From Paenibacillus sp. GSMTC-2017 (lineage in GTDB: Bacteria > Bacillota > Bacilli > Paenibacillales > Paenibacillaceae): a DNA stretch of 64,000 nucleotides. The first letter of the stretch is position 1, and the number at the start of each line of letters is the position of its first letter. The stretch spans positions 186,022 to 250,021 of the forward strand of contig NZ_JAECMT010000001.1 in assembly GCF_016019935.1 (NCBI RefSeq), written 5' to 3'. The notes beneath the pieces are model-generated. The model ran no database searches, was not told where the DNA came from, and saw only the letters and a program-made list of their open reading frames with translations. Shown in pieces: positions 16,724 through 25,015 of the stretch. The position numbers were made by a program, and so were the translations under genes.

Positions 16724-19700
16724 ATGGGCGAATGGGCTGAAGGAGGGATTCCAATTATTAATCGGACAATTTTGGACGCATTCGGACACTACGCCCCCAG
16801 CCAGTTAACAGAGACTATGCGATTCGAAGAGGAGATTTTTTTACCCGATGGACTTATTGCATCCATTGACGACCTTATTGTCGTCGCTGCAACTCTGGGC
16901 ATGTTACTCATTCCAGCAGGTCAGGTAATCGTTGGGATAACTACTGGTGGATCAGCAACTTACCTTGAGGTCGACACGACGAAGCTACGTGATGCGGGCA
17001 ACGCACGCACATTCATTACTGACCTGCGCCAGACCACAGAACGATCAAGACATAATGAGATGGTCCATGTAGACATTGAGGTGACGAACGGGAAGATTAC
17101 CTCATCTGAAGAGTCACCGATATGGTTGTTCGTTCAGGATGGTCGGTGTGTGTTATCCGTAAGAGGGAGCTATATCGAGCCGAACATGTTTGCGCATTTA
17201 TGCAAAGTCACGGCCTTTGCATGTGAGAGTGCCTTCAATCATAAAGTGGTCCCTGCAGTTGACACCCTACCTACACGCCCTAAATATAAACTGCATCAGC
17301 GGAAGTCGATGATCGAACACATCTTTGGGCACAAGCAAAAGAAACCATCGGATTTGGCGATCATAGATGATTCGAGTGGTCAAACACTGACCTATGCCGA
17401 ACTTTGGAAAGCATCTGAAAGAGTGGTGCAACAGGTGCGCGAACAAGTAACTACCAATCAGGCATATCCCAGACTTGCCCTTTTCATGGAACGAGGTTGG
17501 AAACACCTAGTCTCCATAATCGCAGTTCAACGTATGGGTGGCACCTGTGTGCTGATCGATTTAACACACCCCGATGATCGATTGCGAGATTTCCTAGACG
17601 AATGCAGGCCTGACGCCTTAATTTCTGTTGGCACAGCGACAGATAGGGCACGTAGTCTAGTGCTCTATCCCGTACTCGATTTTGACAAAGGAATAATGCA
17701 ACAAACAGGGATAAATTGGGAACGTGATGAGTGGATTAAAACTGACAATGAAGTCTGCTTCATCGCTGGAACCTCTGGAACTACCGGAAAACCCAAGGCA
17801 GTCTGTCTGTCCTATAGTGGGATGAGCACTACAGTTGACGCTATCATTGACGCTGCTAAGTTAGGAGAAACTACTAGAGGCTCATGGCTGTCATCACCGG
17901 GATACGGGATGATTGAAGTGGATCCGCTACCCGTGCTATGTGCCGGCGGAACGGTCTGTATTCCCTCATCTGTTATCTTGCAGGATGTTCAGAAGCTGGC
18001 ACACTGGTTCAACGAGAACAAAGTTACGCACACATTGGTTATGACATCAATTGCTGAAGCGCTCTGGGCGAGTGAAATCCATACTGATTTACACACTATG
18101 CTAATCGCGGGTGAGCGATGCAAGCAGTGGCCGACCGCCAAATACCGAGTGCTTAACGTCTATGGATCTGCAGAAGCTGCTGTTGTCTCAATTGAGGATC
18201 TATCTGGTCCGAGGCGCACGTTGCTACCAACAGTGGGCCGTGCGGTGTCTGGTGCAAATATGTATGTGGTTGATGGTGACGGACAAGAGTTACCAGCATG
18301 TTGTGTTGGGGAACTAGTTATCACTGGTGAAACGCTGTCGATGGGTTACTTAGATTACAATCAGACTCAGAGATCTTTCCGTCCAAACACACTCGACGCC
18401 ACATCAACGTTGCAATATATTACCGGAGACCGAGCACGAATGGGTTTGGATGGAACCGTCGAGATTTTCGGTCGGTCAGACGCACTTGTGAAGATTCGCG
18501 GGCATAGGGTTGACTTAGCTGAAGTAGAGATCACTGCACTCAAAGTTCCAGGTGTGGCAAAGGCTGCCGCCATTTGTTTCACCGATAGTGCTGGGGCAAT
18601 ACTAGAACTTTTCCTTGAACAGGCTCCTAATACTAATGATGTCAAGGATGCGGTTCGTAAGTATCTTAGGGAACAATTACATCCTGCTGCTCAACCTAGC
18701 CGGATTACTACGATAGAGTTGCCTCTTGGACACAATGGCAAGGTGGACTATACTGCGTTACGTGCCTATACAGCCATCCAAGATACAACAGACACACCTT
18801 TTTCCCCGACTACGAAAACCGAGATTGCTTTGCGTGACTGCTGGTTGACTTGGACTAGATGTGATGAGGCAACTCTTGAGTCTGATTTTTTTCAATCTGG
18901 CGGAGATTCTTTGCGAGCTATGCGTATGATGGGGGAATTGACTTACAAGTATGGAATCCACATTGAGATGAGTTCCTTTCTTGAAAACCCGGTGTTTTCA
19001 AACCTCATACGTCTAGCTAATTTCTCACCTATTGCCGATTTTCCAGTATTTGAAAACCTGTCTGCTGATCAACAATTAGAGCCCTTTGAGCTGAGTGAAT
19101 ACCAACAGGCTTTATGGATAGGTCGTGGTTCTGATTTCAAATATGGCGATGTCGGTTGTCAAGGGTACTTCGAGTGGGAGGTGAAGGATCTTGATCTTGA
19201 CCGGTTTGTTCATGCCATAGGCATGCTAGTCGATCGCCACCCAACGCTTCGAATGACAATTGATGATAAAGGCTACCAAAGAATTGGAACAGTTGATGGC
19301 AAGCAAGCAGTTAAGTTCATAGATCTAAGTGAATTTTCACCGATTGAAATTAATAATGAGATTAACAAGATACGTTTCCGTATGGCAAATGATGAAATTG
19401 AAACAGCGAATTGGCCTCTATTTCAATTTGTTGTAAGCCGGATTAGTGCAGAGTCAAGCAGAATTCATTTCTGCATTGACTTGCTAATCGCCGATGCATG
19501 GTCGATCTTTCAAGTAATTATCCCCGATTTGATTGACCTGTATATGAAAGAAAAGCCACAATTACCGAGGATTCAGACTACATTCCAAGACTATGTCGCA
19601 TATCGGTCTAAAGTAAAACAGACTGCACAATACCGTGCTCATCGTGAGTACTGGTTAAATAAAATTCATGATTTGCCAGCTGCTCCAAAGTTACCGCAAC

Positions 19701-21298
19701 TAGAACTAGAGAAGTCTGCAGCGTCAGTAAGGTTCGATAGATTTGAGGGTACACTTGGGAAAGTATCTTGGGACCAACTCAAAGCCCAAGCTCAAGAACG
19801 AAGAATCTCTCCCTCAGGGGTTGTAGCCTTGGTCTTGTGTGAAGTGTTGCGTTGCTGGAGCGAAGAAGATCATTTCACCTTAAATTTCCCCATCTCAGAT
19901 CGGAAGCCAGTCAGCGATGACATTGATTTAGTGGTTGGAGATTTCACAAATATATTGCTTGTACCCTACGAAACTGCTACTGACGATACGCTCCAAGCTC
20001 GTGGTCGGCGGTTACAGGATGCGATTTGGCAGGCACTTGACCATCGACTTTTTACTGGGGTTGAGGTTTTGCGTGAGCTATCTCGGATTCGCCGTATTGG
20101 GCGTGAGCCATTGATGCCAATCGTTTTGACCAGTCTTCTCGGGCATCTAGGTCGACATGATGTTTCACAGCTTGGTCGTGAAGTATTTGGGGGCTCACAG
20201 TCTCCGCAAGTGACGCTTGATGTCCAAGTTCGAGAGTCAGAGGGCACGCTGTATTTCAAATGGGATTACCTCACTGGAGTTATTCGTCCTGATGTGGTTG
20301 AGGCAATGTTTGGTTCATTCTGTGGGTTGCTTCAACAGCTTGCAGATGATCCTGAGATTTGGAAACGTACTTGGCTCGACCTCAGACCAGCGACACAGAT
20401 CGCTGTACGAAACGCGGTCAACGTAACACAGGAGAGGAATTCCAAATATCACATCCTCACCGAAGGTTGGATTGATCGTCCAGATTGGGTGCCCGGTGAA
20501 TTGCTGGTAGAAAGTGACATATCATTAGTTCGTGGATACTTCGGACAGCCAGAACTCACTAAGCCTGCATTTGTTAGCCACCCTCGGACTGGACGCCGAA
20601 TGTATCGAACAGGTGACTTAGGCCGTTACCTCCCGAGTGGAGAGATAGAAATCCTTGGACGGATTGATAACCAGATCAAGATCAAAGGGATCAGAATTAA
20701 TCTTGGCGAGATAGAGAGCGTGGCTCAAACCTGCGCGGGAGTATTGCAAGCCTGTGCCTTTTCATTGCCCGGACCAGATGGAAGACCAAAGCAGATTGCA
20801 TTGGCTTATATTGGGGAAGCCGATCTCGATCCCATTATCATGAAGGAACTCACCCGCCTCTTACCTAGCTACATGATACCAAAGACTATTCAGCAAGTAT
20901 CGCAACTACCATTAACGAAAAATGGCACGGTGGATGTAAAGATATTGAGAGAAATGTTATTAAGGAGGATCGATATGACAGAATTAAACAATAGGACTGG
21001 GCAAACCATTTTGCGACAGGTCATAGGCGTGATATCAGAACAACTCTCTCAATCAGTAGTTCTACCAGATGACAATTTTATTGAAATAGGTGGCGACTCG
21101 CTGGCTGCGATGAAGATCAAAACTGAATTGGAAGCCCTATTATCGATAACAGTTTCAATTGAAAGTATCATGCTGGCTGAGACAATTGGCGAGTTCGCGA
21201 ATGATCTTGTAGAAATAGTACAGTCATTACCAAAAACCAATGATATCAATGAGAGAGATACGATTAAGGAGGATCAATATGGAAAAGTTAAACAATAG
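16724..21298 (+). CDS. NRPS, half-C/A*-T-Cy-A(tail)-T
   Basis: A 1524-residue megasynthase. Order: a C-terminal half of a condensation domain (about 1-185); a full-length adenylation domain (about 190-690; GTSGTTGKPKA, YGSAE, NGKVD) whose pocket-start motif is GYGMIEV, so the Asp235 that binds the alpha-amino group is absent; a carrier (FFQSGGDSLRA, about 725); a Cy domain with DLLIADAWS (about 785-1225); only the A7-A10 tail of an adenylation domain (YRTGDLGRY, NGTVD); and a carrier (FIEIGGDSLAA). The first A domain may take a non-alpha-amino substrate; the last carrier needs trans loading. A strong site GAAGGAGGG (16739-16747) lies inside the reading frame, so translation might begin at ATT 16754 or 16757 rather than ATG 16724, which has no clear site. 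Confidence 0.88.
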   Translation: MGEWAEGGIPIINRTILDAFGHYAPSQLTETMRFEEEIFLPDGLIASIDDLIVVAATLGMLLIPAGQVIVGITTGGSATYLEVDTTKLRDAGNARTFITDLRQTTERSRHNEMVHVDIEVTNGKITSSEESPIWLFVQDGRCVLSVRGSYIEPNMFAHLCKVTAFACESAFNHKVVPAVDTLPTRPKYKLHQRKSMIEHIFGHKQKKPSDLAIIDDSSGQTLTYAELWKASERVVQQVREQVTTNQAYPRLALFMERGWKHLVSIIAVQRMGGTCVLIDLTHPDDRLRDFLDECRPDALISVGTATDRARSLVLYPVLDFDKGIMQQTGINWERDEWIKTDNEVCFIAGTSGTTGKPKAVCLSYSGMSTTVDAIIDAAKLGETTRGSWLSSPGYGMIEVDPLPVLCAGGTVCIPSSVILQDVQKLAHWFNENKVTHTLVMTSIAEALWASEIHTDLHTMLIAGERCKQWPTAKYRVLNVYGSAEAAVVSIEDLSGPRRTLLPTVGRAVSGANMYVVDGDGQELPACCVGELVITGETLSMGYLDYNQTQRSFRPNTLDATSTLQYITGDRARMGLDGTVEIFGRSDALVKIRGHRVDLAEVEITALKVPGVAKAAAICFTDSAGAILELFLEQAPNTNDVKDAVRKYLREQLHPAAQPSRITTIELPLGHNGKVDYTALRAYTAIQDTTDTPFSPTTKTEIALRDCWLTWTRCDEATLESDFFQSGGDSLRAMRMMGELTYKYGIHIEMSSFLENPVFSNLIRLANFSPIADFPVFENLSADQQLEPFELSEYQQALWIGRGSDFKYGDVGCQGYFEWEVKDLDLDRFVHAIGMLVDRHPTLRMTIDDKGYQRIGTVDGKQAVKFIDLSEFSPIEINNEINKIRFRMANDEIETANWPLFQFVVSRISAESSRIHFCIDLLIADAWSIFQVIIPDLIDLYMKEKPQLPRIQTTFQDYVAYRSKVKQTAQYRAHREYWLNKIHDLPAAPKLPQLELEKSAASVRFDRFEGTLGKVSWDQLKAQAQERRISPSGVVALVLCEVLRCWSEEDHFTLNFPISDRKPVSDDIDLVVGDFTNILLVPYETATDDTLQARGRRLQDAIWQALDHRLFTGVEVLRELSRIRRIGREPLMPIVLTSLLGHLGRHDVSQLGREVFGGSQSPQVTLDVQVRESEGTLYFKWDYLTGVIRPDVVEAMFGSFCGLLQQLADDPEIWKRTWLDLRPATQIAVRNAVNVTQERNSKYHILTEGWIDRPDWVPGELLVESDISLVRGYFGQPELTKPAFVSHPRTGRRMYRTGDLGRYLPSGEIEILGRIDNQIKIKGIRINLGEIESVAQTCAGVLQACAFSLPGPDGRPKQIALAYIGEADLDPIIMKELTRLLPSYMIPKTIQQVSQLPLTKNGTVDVKILREMLLRRIDMTELNNRTGQTILRQVIGVISEQLSQSVVLPDDNFIEIGGDSLAAMKIKTELEALLSITVSIESIMLAETIGEFANDLVEIVQSLPKTNDINERDTIKEDQYGKVKQ
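20962..20977 (+). promoter_or_regulatory. Internal ribosome binding site and start inside the NRPS gene
   Basis: AAGGAGG (20962-20968) lies 6 nt before ATG 20975, in frame with the NRPS (Met about 1418), exactly at the start of its last carrier domain. It could yield a free 107-residue carrier from the same mRNA. The same arrangement precedes the duplicate carrier gene at 21279. Confidence 0.55.
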
Positions 21299-21533
21299 GG
21301 CTGGGCAAACCATTTTGCGACAGGTCATAGGCGTAATATCAGAACAACTCTCCCAATCAGTAGTTCTACCAGAAGATAATTTTATTGAAATAGGTGGCGA
21401 TTCGCTGGCTGCGATGAAGATCAAAACTGAATTGGAAGCTCAATTATCGACAATAGTTTCAATTGAAAGTATTATGCTGGCTGAGACAATTGGAGAGTTC
21501 GCCAATGATCTTGAAGAAAGAGTACAGCCATGA
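21279..21533 (+). CDS. Free-standing carrier protein (PCP/ArCP)
   Basis: An 84-residue carrier protein with FIEIGGDSLAAMK, whose Ser takes the phosphopantetheine arm. It is nearly identical to the last carrier domain of the preceding NRPS and arose by tandem duplication. ATG 21279 follows AAGGAGG (21266-21272) and overlaps the 3' end of the NRPS gene; its own stop overlaps the ligase start (ATGA at 21530). The direct coupling to the PaaK-like ligase suggests it carries the aryl acid made by the next genes, though it could equally take Cys from the T-less Cy-A at 26243. Codons upstream of 21279 in this frame are not needed. Confidence 0.88.
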   Translation: MEKLNNRAGQTILRQVIGVISEQLSQSVVLPEDNFIEIGGDSLAAMKIKTELEAQLSTIVSIESIMLAETIGEFANDLEERVQP

Positions 21534-22852
21534 ACAAAACTCAAACCAATCAAGAATGGCTCAAAATCGTCACTGCATATCTAAATAGGCAAACGAATTT
21601 ACAAGAGTTAAACGAGAAGGGCGAGTTGCGTACGCAAGAAATATTGGGGTACGTTCAGGAGCAATCCCCGTTTTACCGTGATCATCTGCATACCAAGGCG
21701 GGTTCACAGAGTGCATTCAAGGCTCTCGATGGAGTCGCATTCACTACTAAGAGTGATCTTCGTTCTGCTAATACTTCGATCTGTAGTGTCCCGTTTGATG
21801 AAATTGCGATGTACTATGAGACAACGGGGACGACAGGGAAACCAACACCTTGCCCGCGAGCACTAATTGATGTCGAGACAAGTGGGGCATATGTTCAGAA
21901 TGCGATGAAGGAGGTATATCAGTCAACATTTGGTACGATGCGTGCACTTACTGCGATCATGGGGCCATCCGAGTTATACTCATTCGGGGACACCTATGGA
22001 GAGGTATGTCGGAATCTAGGTATTCCATTTGTACGTTTATGGCCCGAGAGCCCACGTGTAGGACTTGAAAAAGCTGCAGAGCTCATTACTGATCTTGGAG
22101 TCCGGTCACTAATCTGTTCACCTGCAGTGGCGCTTGCTCTCGCTCGTTTCTATAAGAGCATTGGAATTGATCCACAAAAGACCTCGGTGGGACAGATCCT
22201 TGTACTTGGAGAGTTGTGCACACCTGAGATGCTGTCAAATATTTCTCGAGTCTGGGATGCGCATTGCACTCATGGTCTATATGGATCGCAAGAGGTACAT
22301 GCAGTTGCTACAGGTTGTCCAGAAGGGAATCTTCATCTTTCCGAAACTAATTATATTGCAGAAATTTTACCTAATAATGGTACCAATAGCGATATGGGTG
22401 AACTGTGTCTTACGATGCTCGTGCCAGGCGCTAAGCCATTAATACGATTTCGAACTGGTGATTTGGCTTACCTTTACCCGTCGAGTTTTTGCAAGTGTGG
22501 TAGCCAGTCCCGATGCATACGGATCTTTGGTCGGGTTGATGATGTTATGACAATCGGTGGCCGCCAGATGTTTCCTGCATCAATTGAATCGGCTATTTTT
22601 AAGGCAGTCGATCGAGTTTTGGGATATCAAGTCAATGTAAAGGTTGCAAAAAATGGTACAGACGAATTAGAAATAGCTATTGTCTCCCAGGTTGGTGATC
22701 AGTCAATTGATCAGATCGAAGGGCAGATTGCGGGTGATTTTGGTGTCCCGGTTAGGTTGCTATTGTCAGATCAGTTGGATCCGCAGACGGAGACAGGAGC
22801 TTATATCTCCTGGAAACACGCCCGAATCCGAGATTGTAGGCTAACACCATGA
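21530..22852 (+). CDS. PaaK-like aryl acid adenylate-forming ligase
   Basis: A 440-residue member of the phenylacetate-CoA ligase branch of adenylate-forming enzymes. The ATP-binding loop is YYETTGTTGKPTP (about 95-107), followed by LYGSQE and FRTGDLAYL. A Cys cluster FCKCGSQSRC resembles the metal-binding knuckle of this family, and GRVDDVMTIGGRQMFP matches the C-terminal hinge. The family activates aromatic acids as acyl-AMP and passes them to CoA or a carrier protein. Start and stop each overlap a neighbour by 4 nt, placing it between a free carrier and the chorismate-using genes. The inferred role is to activate anthranilate or a derivative and load the carrier. Direct CoA ligation is an alternative. 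Confidence 0.87.
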   Translation: MNKTQTNQEWLKIVTAYLNRQTNLQELNEKGELRTQEILGYVQEQSPFYRDHLHTKAGSQSAFKALDGVAFTTKSDLRSANTSICSVPFDEIAMYYETTGTTGKPTPCPRALIDVETSGAYVQNAMKEVYQSTFGTMRALTAIMGPSELYSFGDTYGEVCRNLGIPFVRLWPESPRVGLEKAAELITDLGVRSLICSPAVALALARFYKSIGIDPQKTSVGQILVLGELCTPEMLSNISRVWDAHCTHGLYGSQEVHAVATGCPEGNLHLSETNYIAEILPNNGTNSDMGELCLTMLVPGAKPLIRFRTGDLAYLYPSSFCKCGSQSRCIRIFGRVDDVMTIGGRQMFPASIESAIFKAVDRVLGYQVNVKVAKNGTDELEIAIVSQVGDQSIDQIEGQIAGDFGVPVRLLLSDQLDPQTETGAYISWKHARIRDCRLTP

Positions 22853-24249
22853 TTAAGCAAGATTCGAAAGGCTCATGGGTCATCGAGCAATGTGTGGTTC
22901 CTGAGGCTGCGCAGGTAGCACAAGTACGGCGGCATATATTAGATATGTACCCAAGACCGGCCTTGTTCGAGACGGGAGCTGGTTTTCAAGCTGTCGATGG
23001 GTCACAAACAATGTTTATGGTTGATTTACTGTTTGAGATCAAGCTCGAGGATGGCGATTGGCATGTGTACGGCAGCGCACCCTTCGAGATGAAAATCACT
23101 GAATGTAGAGCAGTGGTTAGTGACGACACGCAGCCCATGTTGGAACGACTGCGACGTGTGACGCAAATTCTTGCGTTGCCAGAAGATTTCCCACTCGTGC
23201 TCGTCCTGGCATATAGTGCAGCTCGTTTTGTTGAACACTTGCCGGGGATCGCTATCGAGACGGGTGAACCGGAGGTGTTATTGCGCGTGTACAGATACGT
23301 TGTACGCTACAATGGTGCTGAAAGTGGGGCCATAATCGATGTTTTGAAAACCAGACAAGATGAGGCCACAGACATCGCAAATTTAGTCACAGCACTTATT
23401 GATCCCAGAAAGGATTCATCCTCGAGTAGCCAATGGGAACCGGGAGTTCTGCGGGATTTGACGGATCAGAGTACATTCTACGCTATGGTTGACCGAGCCA
23501 AAGAACATATTCGTGCTGGTGATATCTATCAAGTGCAATTATGTCGGCGCGCAGTATCGAGTACTACGATTCCTCCAGTAGATCTTTATGAACGACTTGC
23601 GTCAAAGAATCCAGCTCCCTATATGTATTACTTGGACCTAGGAAAACGACATATCGTGTCATCCAGTCCAGAGTTAATGCTCCGAAGCAGCGATGGTGTC
23701 GTTCAGGTTCGCCCCATAGCGGGTACAATGACGCAGGAAGATCAGCGCGGCAATCGTCTGGACCATATTCCGAAGGAGATGGCCGAGCATCTGATGCTTG
23801 TGGATCTGGCGCGTAATGACTTAGCGCGTTGCGCTATCCCAGGTGGTGTGAATGTAACCTCGTTTATGCAGGTGGATGCCTATGGTCCGCTTTTTCATTT
23901 AGTCTCGACTGTAGAAACCCCAGTCCGTGCGAATTGCGACATCTGGGACTTGATTGCAGCAAATTTCCCGGCGGGCACTATGACAGGTGCACCCAAGGTA
24001 CGTGCGATGGAGATCATCGCCGAGCTCGAAGAGACAGCGCGCGGGGTGTACACGGGGTGTTCTGGGTATATTACGGGGAAGGATAATGGTGTGCTCGCCC
24101 TAACCATCCGAACGATCGTCGGCGACTCGGGTCGCTACGTATTGCAAGCTGCTGCGGGGATTGTGGCTGACTCACAGGCACCTGATGAATGGGACGAGGC
24201 GGGTGCGAAGATACAGTCTTTTGCCCGTGCGATAGGAGGAGGCGCATGA
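22849..24249 (+). CDS. Anthranilate synthase component I-like (chorismate-utilising)
   Basis: A 466-residue chorismate-binding enzyme of the TrpE/PabB/PhzE family. PIAGTMTQ has the Ala typical of anthranilate-type enzymes, where PabB has PIKGT; HLMLVDLARNDL, FPAGTMTGAPKVRAMEII and the C-terminal AGAGIVADS-like region follow. It should form anthranilate or 2-amino-2-deoxyisochorismate, using ammonia from the next gene's product. The tryptophan feedback motif LLES of TrpE appears to be replaced by LFET near residue 40, so it may escape inhibition. Both ends overlap neighbours by ATGA. Position after an aryl ligase marks it as precursor supply for the NRPS rather than tryptophan synthesis. Confidence 0.88.
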   Translation: MIKQDSKGSWVIEQCVVPEAAQVAQVRRHILDMYPRPALFETGAGFQAVDGSQTMFMVDLLFEIKLEDGDWHVYGSAPFEMKITECRAVVSDDTQPMLERLRRVTQILALPEDFPLVLVLAYSAARFVEHLPGIAIETGEPEVLLRVYRYVVRYNGAESGAIIDVLKTRQDEATDIANLVTALIDPRKDSSSSSQWEPGVLRDLTDQSTFYAMVDRAKEHIRAGDIYQVQLCRRAVSSTTIPPVDLYERLASKNPAPYMYYLDLGKRHIVSSSPELMLRSSDGVVQVRPIAGTMTQEDQRGNRLDHIPKEMAEHLMLVDLARNDLARCAIPGGVNVTSFMQVDAYGPLFHLVSTVETPVRANCDIWDLIAANFPAGTMTGAPKVRAMEIIAELEETARGVYTGCSGYITGKDNGVLALTIRTIVGDSGRYVLQAAAGIVADSQAPDEWDEAGAKIQSFARAIGGGA

Positions 24250-24878
24250 AAGTTTTATTGATAGATGCCTTTGATAGCTTTGTATACGTCATTGCACAGT
24301 ATTACGAGAAGGTAGGCGCACAAACGAAGGTGGTACGTGTGAATGATGATCCAGTTAGTCAGTACCAGCTTTGGAAGCCTCAACTACTTGTCTTGGGACC
24401 AGGTCCGGGAACACCACAGGAACATGGATATCCAGAAATAATTCGTGCGGCAGGTGAACATCAAGCTATGTTCGGTGTCTGTCTGGGTCACCAAGCAATT
24501 GGTGAGTTTTTCGGCTGGAAGCTCATACATGCACCTACTATCGAACACGGCAAGAAAGCGCAGGTGCTACATGATGGGCAAGGTATATTTTACAGCGTCC
24601 CATCACCTGTCACTGTAGTTCGTTACCATTCACTGGCTATCGTTGATCAAGGTACGGGAAACGAATTAGTTACATCCGCAATTTCTGAAGTAGATAGCGT
24701 GGTAATGGCGGTGCGTCATCGTACAAGACCAATTGAAGGTGTGCAGTTTCATCCCGAGAGCATCGGAACAGAGCACGGGATCACAATGATACGAAACTCA
24801 CTGGCATTGGCTAATCGCAGGCTTCAGAAGGTGGGAAGTTCGTTGCATCAGCCAGATAATAACGTCATCATTTTCTGA
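24246..24878 (+). CDS. Glutamine amidotransferase (anthranilate synthase component II-like)
   Basis: A 210-residue class I glutamine amidotransferase of the TrpG/PabA family. It shows LGPGPGTP (oxyanion), the nucleophile in GVCLGHQAIG and the His-Glu pair in QFHPES. It hydrolyses glutamine and channels ammonia to the component I encoded just upstream, whose stop overlaps this start (ATGA at 24246). The frame opens upstream at 24189 but ATG 24246 matches the family N-terminus (MKVLLIDAFDSF). Length is normal. Whether it also serves folate or tryptophan synthesis cannot be told. Confidence 0.9.
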   Translation: MKVLLIDAFDSFVYVIAQYYEKVGAQTKVVRVNDDPVSQYQLWKPQLLVLGPGPGTPQEHGYPEIIRAAGEHQAMFGVCLGHQAIGEFFGWKLIHAPTIEHGKKAQVLHDGQGIFYSVPSPVTVVRYHSLAIVDQGTGNELVTSAISEVDSVVMAVRHRTRPIEGVQFHPESIGTEHGITMIRNSLALANRRLQKVGSSLHQPDNNVIIF

Positions 24879-25015
24879 ACTTCAAGAAGAAATCTTCAAA
24901 TAATAGAATAACTTACATTTGTTGTTTTGAGATAGAGTCAATTTTACCAACTGTAAATCACAACAAATAATGTTAGGCTTGGGGCTTGATAGTTCTTTGT
25001 CGGAAAGGGGTTCTA

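Larger units (their letters stand above)
20962..21533 (+). repeat. Tandem duplication of a carrier-domain gene segment
   Basis: The stretch from about 20940 to 21237 is repeated at about 21240-21530 with an offset of 304 nt. The repeat includes the ribosome binding site, the start and almost the whole carrier domain; the two proteins differ at only about a dozen of some 82 positions. Because 304 is not a multiple of three, copy 2 is in a different frame, and the NRPS frame reads through its ribosome binding site to stop at 21298. Confidence 0.9.

Noticed and set aside
24986-25015. Longer N-terminus for the SDR
   Set aside because: ATG 25016 has a proper ribosome binding site and gives the family-standard start before the TGxxxGxG motif.
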